64,000 bases of DNA from Pseudomonas sp. G34. GTDB taxonomy: Bacteria; Pseudomonadota; Gammaproteobacteria; Pseudomonadales; Pseudomonadaceae. Positions within the stretch are counted from its first letter, which is position 1. Every line of letters begins with the position of its first letter. The stretch spans positions 186,001 through 250,000 of the forward strand of contig NZ_JAVHZV010000007.1 of NCBI RefSeq assembly GCF_031119625.1. Direction: 5' to 3'. Positions 11,475 through 21,774 of the stretch are shown here, piece by piece. The notes under the pieces are model-generated. The model was not told where the DNA came from. It ran no database searches and saw nothing but the letters and a program-made list of their open reading frames with translations. The position numbers and the translations under genes are program-made.

Positions 11475-12572
11475 ATGAGCACTCATACTTTCAAACCGGA
11501 TCTGCCGCCACCCAGCGCCAGCGTTGGCGTGGTCGCCTGGATGCGCAGCAATCTGTTCTCCAGCTGGCTCAATACGCTGCTGACCCTGTTCGCCATCTAC
11601 CTCATCTGGCTGATGGTGCCGCCACTGCTCAAGTGGGCGCTGTTCGACGCCAACTGGGTGGGCACCACCCGCGCCGATTGCACCAAGGAGGGCGCCTGCT
11701 GGGTGTTCATCCAGTCGCGCTTCAGCCAGTTCATGTATGGCTTCTACCCCAGCGAACTGCGCTGGCGCGTCGACCTGACCGCGGTACTGGCGATCGTCGG
11801 GGCCGCGCCGCTGTTCATCTCCAGGTTCCCGCGCAAGGCCATCTACGGCATCGGCTTTCTGGTGATCTACCCGATCGTCGCCTGGTGCCTGCTGCATGGT
11901 GGCGTGTTCGGTCTGGACACCGTGCCGACCAGCCGGTGGGGCGGCCTGATGCTGACCCTGGTGATCGCTGCCGTCGGTATCGCCGGTGCGCTGCCGCTGG
12001 GCATCCTGCTGGCGCTGGGGCGTCGCTCCAACATGCCGGCGGTGAAGGTGGTCTGCGTGACCTTCATCGAATTCTGGCGTGGTGTGCCGCTGATCACCGT
12101 GCTGTTCATGTCCTCGGTGATGCTGCCGTTGTTCCTGCCCGAGGGCATGAGCTTCGACAAGCTGATGCGTGCACTGATCGGCGTGATCCTGTTCCAGTCG
12201 GCCTACATCGCCGAAGTGGTACGTGGCGGCCTGCAGGCGATTCCCAAGGGGCAATACGAGGCGGCCGGCGCCATGGGCCTGGGCTACTGGCGGATGATGG
12301 GGCTGGTGATCCTGCCGCAAGCGCTCAAGCTGGTGATCCCGGGTATCGTCAACACCTTCATTGCCCTGTTCAAGGACACCAGCCTGGTGATCATCATCGG
12401 CCTGTTCGACCTGCTCAACAGCGTCAAGCAGGCGGCTGCCGACCCGGCCTGGCTGGGCATGGCGACCGAAGGCTATGTGTTCGCCGCCCTGATTTTCTGG
12501 ATTTTCTGTTTTGGTATGTCCCGCTACTCCCTCCATCTGGAGCGGAAGCTCGACACCGGCCACAAGCGTTAG
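11475..12572 (+). CDS. aapM: General L-amino acid ABC transporter, permease AapM
   Basis: A 365-residue membrane protein, the second permease subunit of the Aap system. The EAA loop reads RGGLQAIPKGQYEAAGAMGL near residues 250-270. The early part has two hydrophobic helices flanking a loop with paired cysteines (DCTKEGACWVF), characteristic of AapM. A GAGG Shine-Dalgarno lies 11 bases before the ATG. The stop codon directly abuts repeat A3, which separates it from the ATPase gene. Confidence 0.94.
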   Translation: MSTHTFKPDLPPPSASVGVVAWMRSNLFSSWLNTLLTLFAIYLIWLMVPPLLKWALFDANWVGTTRADCTKEGACWVFIQSRFSQFMYGFYPSELRWRVDLTAVLAIVGAAPLFISRFPRKAIYGIGFLVIYPIVAWCLLHGGVFGLDTVPTSRWGGLMLTLVIAAVGIAGALPLGILLALGRRSNMPAVKVVCVTFIEFWRGVPLITVLFMSSVMLPLFLPEGMSFDKLMRALIGVILFQSAYIAEVVRGGLQAIPKGQYEAAGAMGLGYWRMMGLVILPQALKLVIPGIVNTFIALFKDTSLVIIIGLFDLLNSVKQAAADPAWLGMATEGYVFAALIFWIFCFGMSRYSLHLERKLDTGHKR

Positions 12573-12711
12573 GAGCTGTTCAGTATTCGCTGCGCGTCGG
12601 CCAGGCGGCGTTGAAAACATTCTCGGGATGCTCATGTACAACCGTACATTCCGCTCCCTCGACTGTTCTCGCCTTGCCTGGCTCCAGCTCGCTAAATCCT
12701 GAATCAGCCCC
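12573..12711 (+). repeat. Family A palindromic repeat, copy A3, inside the aap operon
   Basis: About 139 bp with the family core: TGTAC (12635-12639), four-base loop, GTACA (12644-12648), flanked by the shared GCTCAT and TCCGCT blocks. The ends are degenerate inverted repeats (GAGCTGTTCAGTAT and the complement of GGGCTGATTCAGGAT). Unlike copies A1 and A2, it sits between two genes of the same operon, starting on the base after the aapM stop, where it may modulate aapP expression. Confidence 0.65.
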
Positions 12712-12727
12712 TTGAGAGGAGTGAATT

Positions 12728-13489
12728 ATGAGTGAAGCAAACAAGCAACCCAGCGCCGAGCCGATCATCCAGCTGCAGGGCGTGAACAAGTGGTACGGCC
12801 AGTTCCACGTTCTCAAGGACATCAACCTGGACGTGCGCCAGGGCGAGCGTATCGTGCTGTGCGGCCCGTCGGGCTCGGGCAAGTCGACCACCATCCGTTG
12901 CATCAATCGCCTGGAAGAACACCAGGCCGGGCGCATCGTGGTCGATGGCACCGAACTGACCCGCGACCTCAAGCATATCGAGACCGTACGCCGCGAAGTG
13001 GGCATGGTGTTCCAGCACTTCAACCTGTTCCCGCACCTGACCGTGCTGCAGAACTGCATCCTGGCGCCGATGTGGGTGCGCAAGATGCCCAAGCGCAAGG
13101 CCGAGGAAATCGCCATGCATTACCTGGAGCGCGTACGCATTCCCGAGCAGGCGCACAAGTTCCCGGGGCAACTGTCCGGCGGCCAGCAGCAGCGGGTGGC
13201 CATCGCCCGCGCGCTGTGCATGAAACCGAAGATCATGCTGTTCGACGAGCCGACCTCGGCACTCGACCCGGAAATGGTCAAGGAAGTCCTCGACACCATG
13301 ATCGGCCTGGCCCAGGACGGCATGACCATGCTCTGCGTGACCCACGAGATGGGCTTCGCCCGTACCGTGGCGGACCGGGTGATCTTCATGGACAAGGGTG
13401 AGATCGTCGAACAGGCCGAGCCGAACGCCTTCTTCGACAACCCGCAGAACGAGCGTACCAAGCTGTTCCTGGGGCAGATCCTGCACTGA
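12728..13489 (+). CDS. aapP: General L-amino acid ABC transporter, ATP-binding protein
   Basis: A 253-residue ABC ATPase: Walker [10 protein letters not shown] near residue 50, Q-loop in [12 protein letters not shown], signature LSGGQQQR near 155, Walker [12 protein letters not shown], and H-loop in CVTHEMGF. It energises AapQM. A good Shine-Dalgarno (GAGGAG) lies 7 bases before the ATG. It is separated from aapM by 155 bases carrying repeat A3, then followed by a strong terminator, so it closes the operon. Confidence 0.95.
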   Translation: MSEANKQPSAEPIIQLQGVNKWYGQFHVLKDINLDVRQGERIVLCGPSGSGKSTTIRCINRLEEHQAGRIVVDGTELTRDLKHIETVRREVGMVFQHFNLFPHLTVLQNCILAPMWVRKMPKRKAEEIAMHYLERVRIPEQAHKFPGQLSGGQQQRVAIARALCMKPKIMLFDEPTSALDPEMVKEVLDTMIGLAQDGMTMLCVTHEMGFARTVADRVIFMDKGEIVEQAEPNAFFDNPQNERTKLFLGQILH

Positions 13490-13499
13490 GGACGGTTGG

Positions 13500-13530
13500 G
13501 CAAAGCGCAGACACGGGTCTGCGCTTTGCC
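13500..13530 (+). terminator. Hairpin just after aapP
   Basis: GCAAAGCGCAGAC and GTCTGCGCTTTGC form a long inverted repeat around a short ACGG loop, 10 bases after the aapP stop and just before the canonical terminator. No T tract follows it, so it is more likely an mRNA 3' stabiliser than a terminator on its own. Confidence 0.5.
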
Positions 13531-13542
13531 GGAACGCCGCTA

Positions 13543-13577
13543 AAAAACGCCGGGGCCTGAGCCCCGGCGTTTTTTTA
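13543..13577 (+). terminator. Rho-independent terminator of the aap operon
   Basis: An A-rich start (AAAAAACGCCGGGGC), a short loop and the complementary GCCCCGGCG followed by seven T. The symmetrical A and T tracts allow it to work in both directions. Confidence 0.92.
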
Positions 13578-14028
13578 TGTGGCTTCTCATTTTTAGGGAG
13601 ACTGCATTTGTTTTGCTTTTGATCTTGGCTGCGATTACACAGGCGACGCCCAAGCCCCTTCAGGAGGCCGAGTGGAATCGCCACGTAAGGGGTTGAGCGA
13701 CATGGATGTCGCGAGAGCTGCGATGGGCCAGGGATGGCCCTTTGCAGCGTGCCCCTGGAGTGGTGATGGAGCGAGGGAACCCCGGCGTAGCCGGGGCCGG
13801 ATGGTGGGGTGCCCTTCTCTTTGGTTACTTTCTCTTGGGCAAGCAAGAGAAAGTGACTCGCCCGTAAGGGGCGAAACCCGCCCGGCCAGGCGGCGTGCTA
13901 ATCGAGAGAGCCAAGCCATCGGCAGTGAACACTTATTTGCCAGTCAGGTTTCAACCCGCACTTTCTCAAACTATGCGAAGAACCTCTTTTATGAGTGAAA
14001 ACAGGTTCAGAATGTCCGCCCCTGAGCC
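13578..14028. other. 451-base gap between converging aapP and mmsB
   Basis: Most of this gap is repeat C1 (about 13635-13905). The rest (13578-13634 and 13906-14028) is lower in GC and shows nothing I can name. No full-length gene is supported here apart from the short repeat-borne reading frame discussed under the repeat. Confidence 0.5.
13635..13905 (+). repeat. Family C long dispersed repeat, copy C1
   Basis: About 270 bp shared, in opposite orientation, with 51775-52020. Shared landmarks are CCCCTTCAGGAGGCCGA, GCGATGGGCCAGGGATGGCC, GAGGGAACCCC, GGGGCCGGATG and a GGTTACTTT block with its inverted partner AAAGTGACTCG. Both copies carry a short frame beginning GTG or ATG, then GAATCG, 4 bases after a perfect AGGAGG. 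Here the frame runs 13672-13998. It is not a known gene family that I can name; repeat-borne frames like it are frequent in Pseudomonas genomes. Confidence 0.65.
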
Positions 14029-14925
14029 TCACGACTTGTCCTCAGGCTTCAGGTAGCTGTTGATGATCGCCGAGAAATCCAGGCCACCGTGCCCGTCGCA
14101 GCTGAAGCGCTGGTAGAGCTGCTGGGCGAGGGCACCGAGTATCACCGGTTGCCTGATCTGCCGTGCCGCGTCGGTGGCCAGGCCCAGATCCTTGAGCATC
14201 AGGTCGGTGCCGAACCCGCCGCTGTAGCCGCGTGAGGCCGGTACGTTGTCGAGCACGCCTGGGTAGGGGTTGTTGGTGTCCGAACTCCAGCAGCGCCCGC
14301 TGGAGGTGTTGATGATGTTCGCCAGCACCTTGGCGTCGATGCCCAGTGACACCCCCAGCGCCATGGCCTCGGCAACGCCGATCATCGAGATGCCCAGCAG
14401 CATGTTGTTAGCCACCTTCGCCACCTGGCCATTGCCGCTGCCGCCACAGTGCACGATGTTGCGGCCCATGGCAGCCAGAATCGGCTGCGCCTTGGCAAAG
14501 TCCGCCTCGGCGCCGCCCACCATGAAGGTCAGGGTGCCGGCCGCCGCACCGCCGGTGCCGCCAGACACCGGAGCATCGAGCATCGGGTTGCCGTGGGTGG
14601 CGGCCGCCTTGGCGACTTCCCGGGCGGCCAGCGGGTCGATGGTCGACGAGTCGATCAGCAGCACGCCCGGTGCCACCTTGGCCAGCAGGCCGTCGTCGCC
14701 GAGGTAGACCGCCTTCACATGGGCCGAAGCCGGCAGCATGCTGATCACCACGTCGGCGTCCTGCAGCACGCCGCAGGCGGTTTCGGCGCCGCTGGCACCG
14801 GCTTGCACCAGGGCGTCGACGGCGCCAGTGTGCAGGTCGAACACGCGCAGCTTGTGGCCTGCCTTGAGCAGGTTCAGCGCCATTGGTCCGCCCATATTGC
14901 CCAGGCCGATGAATCCGATATTCAT
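14029..14925 (-). CDS. mmsB: 3-hydroxyisobutyrate dehydrogenase
   Basis: A 298-residue beta-hydroxyacid dehydrogenase. The NAD-binding motif GFIGLGNMGGPMA is at the N-terminus, the substrate motif DAPVSGGTGGA near residue 120, and the catalytic lysine in GNGQVAKVANNMLL near 170. It oxidises 3-hydroxyisobutyrate to methylmalonate semialdehyde in valine catabolism. It follows mmsA after 10 bases, so they share a transcript, and MmsA consumes its product. Confidence 0.94.
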   Translation of the reverse strand: MNIGFIGLGNMGGPMALNLLKAGHKLRVFDLHTGAVDALVQAGASGAETACGVLQDADVVISMLPASAHVKAVYLGDDGLLAKVAPGVLLIDSSTIDPLAAREVAKAAATHGNPMLDAPVSGGTGGAAAGTLTFMVGGAEADFAKAQPILAAMGRNIVHCGGSGNGQVAKVANNMLLGISMIGVAEAMALGVSLGIDAKVLANIINTSSGRCWSSDTNNPYPGVLDNVPASRGYSGGFGTDLMLKDLGLATDAARQIRQPVILGALAQQLYQRFSCDGHGGLDFSAIINSYLKPEDKS

Positions 14926-14935
14926 GGTCGTCGCC

Positions 14936-16432
<1,497 letters not shown>

Positions 16433-16454
16433 GGTTCGATCCTTTGTCTGCAAG

Positions 16455-17807
16455 TCAGCGGGCGCGCAGTGGCGCTGGGCGTGGGGCATTCGGGGCGCTG
16501 CGCTCAACCGGCACGCGGGGTGGGTCGCTGCGCATCAACGCGGTGCACAACAGCGCGACGATGCCCATGCCGATCAGGTAGGCGATCACGTAGCGCGGGC
16601 TGCCGTCGGCGGCGGCCAGCAGGCTGGTGGCGATCATCGGTGCGAAGCCGCCACCGAGTACGCCGGCCAGTTGTACCGACAGCGAGATGCCGCTGTAGCG
16701 AATCTCCGCCGGGAACTGGCGGGCGAACAACAGCGATTCCGGGGCATAGAGAATCGGGAACACCACGCCCACCGCCAGCACCATGGCCCACCACACCAGC
16801 AGCGGCTCGCGGGTGCCGAGCATGGCGAAGAAGGGGTAGACGAAGGCGCAGAGCAACAGCGGCCCGGTGAAGTACAGGCGCTTCTGGCCGACACGATCGG
16901 ACAGCCAGCCGCAGAACGGCATGGTCGCCAGCGACAGCGCAGCACCGGCGGTGATGGCATGCAGCACCTCGGCGCGGGGAATCTGCAGCTGGTTGGCGGC
17001 GTAGGCGAGGGCGAAGGTGACCGCCATGTAGAACCAGGCGTTTTCGGCGGTGCGCGCGCCGATGATGGTCAGGGTGGCGCGCGGGTGCTTACGCACCACT
17101 TCCATCAGCGGCAGGCTGACACGGCGGTTCTGCTGCTTGAGCTTCTCGAAGTCCGGCGACTCGGCGACCTTCACGCGGATCAGCCAGCCCACCGCCAGCA
17201 GCACCACGCTGGCCAGGAACGGCAGGCGCCAGCCCCAGGCGAGCATCTGCTCCTCGGGCAGCGAGGCGACCGCGCCCATGGCCAGGGTGGACAGCACCAG
17301 GCCGGCGCCAACGCCGGTCTGCGGCAGGCTGCCATAGAAGCCCTTCTTGCCTTCGGGGGCGTGCTCGACGGCCATCAGTACCGCGCCACCCCATTCGCCG
17401 CCCACCGCCATGCCCTGCAGAAAGCGCATGACCACCAGCAGCGCCGCGGCCCAATAGCCGATCTGCTCGTAGGTGGGCAGCAGGCCGATGGCGATGGTCG
17501 GGATGCCCATCATCAGCAGCGTGAGCATCAGCATCGACTTGCGGCCGATGCGGTCACCGAAGTGGCCGAAGATGATGCCGCCCAGCGGCCGGCCGATAAA
17601 GCCCACCGCGTAGGTAGCGAACGCCGCCAGCACGCCGGTGATCGGGTCGAGGGTAGGGAAGAACAGCTTGTTGAAGACCAGCGCGGCGGCGGTGCCGTAG
17701 AGAAAGAAGTCATACCACTCGATGGTGGTGCCCGCCATGCTGGCCAAGCCAGCGATGCGATAGTGCTTGCGGCCGGCAGCCGGCCCGTGAGCATTGGAGT
17801 CGTTCAT
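16455..17807 (-). CDS. MFS transporter, metabolite:H+ symporter (MHS) family
   Basis: A 450-residue, 12-helix major facilitator protein. MHS markers are visible: [18 protein letters not shown] in helix 1, [18 protein letters not shown] between helices 2 and 3, and [20 protein letters not shown] in helix 5. The start at 17807 is chosen because it gives the usual N-terminus. The family imports organic acids and related compounds (citrate, ketoglutarate, shikimate, proline-betaine, aromatic acids) with protons. Here it leads an mmsA-mmsB operon, so the substrate is probably a branched or short-chain acid of valine or beta-alanine type catabolism; this is inference. Confidence 0.88.
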   Translation of the reverse strand: MNDSNAHGPAAGRKHYRIAGLASMAGTTIEWYDFFLYGTAAALVFNKLFFPTLDPITGVLAAFATYAVGFIGRPLGGIIFGHFGDRIGRKSMLMLTLLMMGIPTIAIGLLPTYEQIGYWAAALLVVMRFLQGMAVGGEWGGAVLMAVEHAPEGKKGFYGSLPQTGVGAGLVLSTLAMGAVASLPEEQMLAWGWRLPFLASVVLLAVGWLIRVKVAESPDFEKLKQQNRRVSLPLMEVVRKHPRATLTIIGARTAENAWFYMAVTFALAYAANQLQIPRAEVLHAITAGAALSLATMPFCGWLSDRVGQKRLYFTGPLLLCAFVYPFFAMLGTREPLLVWWAMVLAVGVVFPILYAPESLLFARQFPAEIRYSGISLSVQLAGVLGGGFAPMIATSLLAAADGSPRYVIAYLIGMGIVALLCTALMRSDPPRVPVERSAPNAPRPAPLRAR

Positions 17808-17928
17808 GAGTTGCCTGCTGTTGTTTTTGTCGTAGGAACTTGGAACTGTCGGCAGCTGGAATGCGCTACCTCGTTGGAGTATAGGTATGCAAAGTTTCTG
17901 ATCCAGCACCTAAAAAGACAGGTTGGTT

Positions 17929-18873
17929 ATGCAGAAAAGCATGATGTCGGCCGGCCAGATGAACTGGGACGACCTGAAGTTCTTCCTCGAAGTGGCGCGC
18001 ACCCGAACCGCCAGCGGCGCTGCCAGGCGCCTGGGGGTGGACTACACCACGGTGTCGCGGCGTATCGGCGCGTTGGAAAAGGCGCTGAGCACCTTGCTGT
18101 TCGAGCGTTCGCGAGCCAGCGGCTTCGTGTTGACCACGGAAGGGCAGCACCTGCTGGGTTACGCCGAAGCGCTGGAGAGCACCCTGCAGACCGCCTGCGA
18201 ACAGGTATCGGGGGCCAGCCTGGCGCTCTCGGGCCACGTGCGCATCGGCTCAACCGAGGGCTTTGGCAGCTACTTCGTGGCGCCCCAGCTGGGCGGCTTT
18301 CAGGACATCTACCCGAACATCGCCATCGACCTGCTGCCGGTGCCGCACTTCATCAGCCTGTCGCGCCGTGAGGCGGATATCGCCATCACCCTGGAGCGCC
18401 CGGAGCGCGGGCCCTATGTCTGTTCCAGGCTGTGCGACTACGCCTTGAAGCTGTACGCGACGCCCGAGTACCTGCACAAGCACGCGCCGATCCGCCAGGT
18501 GGACGACCTCAGCCGGCACTCGTTCATCACCTACGTCGATGACCTGGCATTCAGCCCGGAGCTGCTCTACCTGGAAAGCATCGTGCCCAATGCCAGCAGC
18601 ACGCTGCGCAGCACCAGCGTGGTGGCCCAGTACCTGGCCACCTTGCAGGGGCGGGCGCTGGCGATTCTGCCGTGCTTTCTGGCCGGGCCGGATACCCGGC
18701 TGATCGAGGTACTGCCTGATGAGGTAAAGGTCACCCGGCAGTTCTGGCTCTACTACCGCGAGGATCTGCGCAAGCTCAAACGCATCACCCTGGTGGCCGA
18801 TTACCTGCGTGCCTGCGCCGAGCGCAATCGTGCCTTTCTACTCGGTGATACCGCTGAGATGGTGATTGCGTGA
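17929..18873 (+). CDS. LysR-family transcriptional regulator
   Basis: About 314 residues. The N-terminal winged helix-turn-helix starts at NWDDLKFFLEVARTRTASGA and continues through DYTTVSRRIGALEKALSTLL; the rest is a substrate-binding effector domain. Start is uncertain: ATG 17929 is used here, but ATG 17959 gives MNWDD, a common start in this subgroup. It is divergent from the MFS-mmsA-mmsB operon with a 121-base shared region, the usual arrangement for a LysR activator of its neighbours. P. aeruginosa mmsAB is controlled by an AraC-type MmsR (recalled), so the regulator class differs here. Confidence 0.88.
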   Translation: MQKSMMSAGQMNWDDLKFFLEVARTRTASGAARRLGVDYTTVSRRIGALEKALSTLLFERSRASGFVLTTEGQHLLGYAEALESTLQTACEQVSGASLALSGHVRIGSTEGFGSYFVAPQLGGFQDIYPNIAIDLLPVPHFISLSRREADIAITLERPERGPYVCSRLCDYALKLYATPEYLHKHAPIRQVDDLSRHSFITYVDDLAFSPELLYLESIVPNASSTLRSTSVVAQYLATLQGRALAILPCFLAGPDTRLIEVLPDEVKVTRQFWLYYREDLRKLKRITLVADYLRACAERNRAFLLGDTAEMVIA

Positions 18874-18940
18874 CTCATTTGCCCATGGCGGTCACGCGCG
18901 GCGCGGGCGATACTGCGGCCCATTGCCAGGAGGCCATGCC

Positions 18941-19447
18941 ATGCCCACAGAAAATGCCCAGTTGATCACCCGTTTCTACGAGGCATTCCAGCGCCTCGAC
19001 GCCGAGGAGATGGCGCGCTGCTACGCGCCGGACGTGCGCTTCAGCGACCCGGCCTTCGGCGAACTGAACGGCGAAGATGCTCGCGACATGTGGCGCATGC
19101 TGACCACCCGGGCCAGGAGTTTCTCCCTGACCTTCAGCGACGTGCACGCCGATGCCAGCAGTGGCAGCGCCAATTGGGTGGCCAGCTACCTGTTCCCGCA
19201 GACCGGGCGCACGGTGGTCAACCGCATCCACGCTTCGTTCGTTATTCGTGATGGGCTGATCGTCGAGCACCAGGATCACTTCGACATGTGGCGCTGGGCC
19301 ACCCAGGCGCTTGGTTTCAAAGGCATGCTGCTGGGTTGGACGCCACTATTGAAAAACGCCGTGCGCAAGCAGGCGCGCAGCGGCCTGCGGCAGTTCCAGA
19401 CCGTCCGTGCGTCAGGCGGGCAGCACGGCGTAGAAGCGCGCAGCTGA
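18941..19447 (+). CDS. NTF2-like / SnoaL-like protein
   Basis: A 168-residue protein of the NTF2-like alpha+beta barrel type: N-terminal helix NAQLITRFYEAFQRLDAEE, then MARCYAPDVRFSDPAF, and later sheets with WVASYLFPQTGRTV and HQDHFDMWRW. Strong Shine-Dalgarno CAGGAGG 5 bases before ATG 18941. Members include ketosteroid-isomerase-like enzymes and ligand binders; no function can be assigned. The C-terminal tail (about 30 residues) is Arg/Gln-rich and may be disordered. It follows the LysR gene on the same strand by 67 bases. Confidence 0.8.
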   Translation: MPTENAQLITRFYEAFQRLDAEEMARCYAPDVRFSDPAFGELNGEDARDMWRMLTTRARSFSLTFSDVHADASSGSANWVASYLFPQTGRTVVNRIHASFVIRDGLIVEHQDHFDMWRWATQALGFKGMLLGWTPLLKNAVRKQARSGLRQFQTVRASGGQHGVEARS

Positions 19448-19552
19448 ACGGAGTGGTACGCTCTCCGGTCAGAATCTTCGCTGACGAATGCCCGAGCGTA
19501 TGTAAAGGCTCCATTCGTTCAGTGAATGCCCGTCCGCCAGAGTATTTCGATC

Positions 19553-20263
19553 ATGAGTGTTATGTCCCTATCTCCCCGTAAAGCCAAAGCCTGGAGTGTG
19601 CACGCGGTAACCGCGAGCGGAGTCATCCTCGGTATGCTGGCGTTGCTTGCATTGATCGAGGGGCGCGCGGAAAGCTGCCTGCTGTGGCTGGGGCTGGCGC
19701 TGCTGGTCGACGGCCTGGACGGTACCCTGGCGCGCAAATACGACGTCAAGGTGGTGCTGCCGCACTTCGACGGTTCCACCCTCGATCTGGTGATCGACTA
19801 CCTCACCTACGTGTTCATCCCGGCGATCTTCGTCTATCGCTTCATCCCGCTGCCCGAGTACACGCTGCTGCTGTCGGTCGGCATCATTCTGCTGTCGTCG
19901 CTGTTCTGCTTCTGCAACGTCAACATGAAGAGCAAGGACAACTACTTCGTCGGCTTCCCGGCGGCGTGGAACGTGGTGGTGGTGTACCTCTACCTGCTGG
20001 ACTTCGAGCCCTGGGTGACCTTCGCGGTGATCATGGTGCTGGCCGGCCTGACCCTGACCCGCATGAAGTTCCTGCACCCGTTCCGGGTCAAGCAGTTCAT
20101 GCCGATCAACATCGCCGTGACCATGGTGTGGATGTTCGCCTGTGCCGGGCTGATCATCCAGTTCCCGGCCCAGCCGGCATGGCTGCTGGTGCTGTGGGGC
20201 CTGTCCTCGGCGTACTTCGTGGGTATGTGCGTATGGCGTTCGGCCCGCGAGTGGTTCGCCTGA
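19553..20263 (+). CDS. pcs: Phosphatidylcholine synthase
   Basis: A 236-residue membrane enzyme with about seven hydrophobic helices. The Pcs form of the CDP-alcohol phosphatidyltransferase motif is complete: DGLDGTLAR, twelve residues, then GSTLDLVID (DxxDGxxAR-x12-GxxxDxxxD). It condenses CDP-diacylglycerol with choline to make phosphatidylcholine in the inner membrane. Start is chosen at ATG 19553; ATG 19526 or 19562 are alternatives because no strong Shine-Dalgarno is visible. The GIY-YIG gene follows 9 bases later. Only choline-using bacteria have this one-step route. Confidence 0.92.
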   Translation: MSVMSLSPRKAKAWSVHAVTASGVILGMLALLALIEGRAESCLLWLGLALLVDGLDGTLARKYDVKVVLPHFDGSTLDLVIDYLTYVFIPAIFVYRFIPLPEYTLLLSVGIILLSSLFCFCNVNMKSKDNYFVGFPAAWNVVVVYLYLLDFEPWVTFAVIMVLAGLTLTRMKFLHPFRVKQFMPINIAVTMVWMFACAGLIIQFPAQPAWLLVLWGLSSAYFVGMCVWRSAREWFA

Positions 20264-20272
20264 TCGCCAGCG

Positions 20273-20572
20273 ATGAGCGTTACCGCGGATAAGGCCTGGT
20301 TCGTCTATCTGGTGCGCGCCGCCAACGGCGCGCTTTACTGCGGCATCAGCGATGATCCGCAGCGGCGCTTTGCCCAGCACCAGAGCGGCAAGGGCGCCCG
20401 CTTCTTCTTCTCCAGCCCGGCAGTGGCCCTGGTCTACAGCGAAAGCTGCAGTGGCAAGGGCGATGCCTTGCGCCGTGAGCGGGCGATCAAGCGCCTCGGC
20501 AAGGGCGCCAAGGAGGCCCTGGTGGCCACCGGCAGTCTGATGCATGTGCCTGATAAGCAGCCATCGATCTGA
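20273..20572 (+). CDS. GIY-YIG nuclease domain protein (UPF0213/YhbQ-like)
   Basis: A 99-residue single-domain GIY-YIG protein. The core reads [19 protein letters not shown] (the GIY and YIG elements are degenerate, VYL and YCGIS), with the catalytic arginine in [10 protein letters not shown] and a conserved [14 protein letters not shown] strand. Small stand-alone members act on DNA in vitro and have a poorly known role in genome maintenance. It is probably cotranscribed with pcs. Confidence 0.88.
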   Translation: MSVTADKAWFVYLVRAANGALYCGISDDPQRRFAQHQSGKGARFFFSSPAVALVYSESCSGKGDALRRERAIKRLGKGAKEALVATGSLMHVPDKQPSI

Positions 20573-20625
20573 GTGAGGGTCGCTTGGGGTAAGCTGCAAG
20601 GCTCATCCCAGCTGGAGGTTGCGTC

Positions 20626-21561
20626 ATGTCCGAGTTGATTCTGCATCACTACCCCACATCGCCTTTCGCCGAAAAGGCCCGCCTGCTGCTGGGCTTCAAG
20701 GATCTGGCCTGGCGTTCGGTGCAGATTCCGCCGGTGATGCCCAAGCCGGACCTCACCGCGCTGACTGGCGGCTACCGCAAGACGCCGGTGCTGCAGATTG
20801 GCGCCGACATCTACTGCGACACCGCCCTGATCGCCCGCCGCCTCGAAGCGTATCAGCCGCAGCCGGCGTTGTTGCCAGACGCCCAGGCGTTCGCCATTGC
20901 CACCTTCGCCCAGTGGGCCGACTCGGTGGTGTTCCAGCATGCGGTCAGCCTGGTGTTCCAGCCCGAATCCATCGCTGTGCGGTTCGCCAAGGCACCGCCG
21001 GAATTCGTGCAGACCTTTATCGCCGACCGCAGCAAGCTGTTCTCGGGCGGTCAGGCTACCCGGCTGCCGGCCGAGCAAGCCAAACACCAGTGGCCGGTGT
21101 TCATGGCGCGGCTGCAGGCGCAACTGCAGGCCAGCGGTGGCCAGTTCCTGTTCGGTGAGCCAAGCCTGGCCGATATCGCCATGGCGCATCCGTTGTGGTT
21201 CCTGCGCGCAACGCCGGTAACCTCGCCGCTGGTCGATGGCTACCCGACCGTGGTCGCCTGGCTGGAGCGGGTGCTGGCACGCGGGCATGGCAAGCTGGAG
21301 GAGCTGAGCAGCGAGGCAGCCGTCGAGATCGCCCGCGCCGCCACTCCAGCGCCACTGCCTGACGAGGCCTTTACGGATCTCAATGGTTTTGTCAGCGGTC
21401 AGGCCGTCGCTATCTCGGCGGTCGATTACGGTGTGGAGGCGGTGGAGGGCGAGCTGGTGTTCGCCGGTGTGGAAGAGCTGATCCTGCGCCGAGAAGACCC
21501 CCGCGCCGGTGTCGTGCATGTGCACTTCCCGCGGCTAGGGTTTTCTATCAAAGGGCTCTAA
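20626..21561 (+). CDS. Glutathione S-transferase family protein with C-terminal extension
   Basis: A 311-residue protein, longer than a usual GST of about 210. The N-terminal thioredoxin-like half starts LILHHYPTSPFAEKARLLLG, with TGGYRKTPVLQIGADIYCDT as the glutathione-binding cis-Pro region. A helical domain continues to about residue 200, then about 90 extra residues (LPDEAFTDLNGFVSGQAVAI onward) form a small beta-rich domain. This two-part form recalls GST proteins fused to a DUF-type C-terminal domain. Function is unknown. Confidence 0.85.
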   Translation: MSELILHHYPTSPFAEKARLLLGFKDLAWRSVQIPPVMPKPDLTALTGGYRKTPVLQIGADIYCDTALIARRLEAYQPQPALLPDAQAFAIATFAQWADSVVFQHAVSLVFQPESIAVRFAKAPPEFVQTFIADRSKLFSGGQATRLPAEQAKHQWPVFMARLQAQLQASGGQFLFGEPSLADIAMAHPLWFLRATPVTSPLVDGYPTVVAWLERVLARGHGKLEELSSEAAVEIARAATPAPLPDEAFTDLNGFVSGQAVAISAVDYGVEAVEGELVFAGVEELILRREDPRAGVVHVHFPRLGFSIKGL

Positions 21562-21591
21562 GGGTTAGAGCCAGGGCAGTTGTGCATTACT

Positions 21592-21648
21592 CCTGTGGGA
21601 ACGGGCCATGCCCGTGATTTTTTCGCGGGCATGGCCCGCTCCCACAGG
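21592..21648 (+). repeat. REP/BIME-type palindrome
   Basis: CCTGTGGGAACGGGCCATGC is followed, after a short A/T-rich centre, by the inverted form GCATGGCCCGCTCCCACAGG. This is the common Pseudomonas REP sequence. It lies between the converging GST and eutC genes and may act as a terminator. A truncated relative occurs at 51702-51751. Confidence 0.85.
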
Positions 21649-21680
21649 TTCTGCGCAATGGCCGCATTTGGCTTTTAGTC

Positions 21681-21757
21681 GTAGGATGGGTCGGGCCGCG
21701 TAGGTGGAACCCATCAATGGCCGATGGGTTTCACCCATCCTACGCGGCCCGACCTAC
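21681..21757 (+). repeat. Large imperfect palindrome (GTAGG... type)
   Basis: GTAGGATGGGTCGGGCCGCG at one end, and CGCGGCCCGACCTAC at the other, with an inner CCCATC/GATGGG pair. It is immediately 3' of eutC, so it can fold into a hairpin that ends eutC transcription. It belongs to the loosely related group of GTAGG palindromes also nested in the family B repeats. Confidence 0.75.
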
Positions 21758-21774
21758 GGCTTTGGCCCTATCCC

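Noticed and set aside
11007..12641. A 544-residue minus-strand frame opposite aapM
   Set aside because: Opposite to a well-supported permease; composition (Gln, His, Gly, Ala rich) is a shadow and has no family resemblance.
12580..13846. Minus-strand frames opposite aapP, one of which runs into repeat C1
   Set aside because: aapP has all ABC motifs; the frames are shadows.
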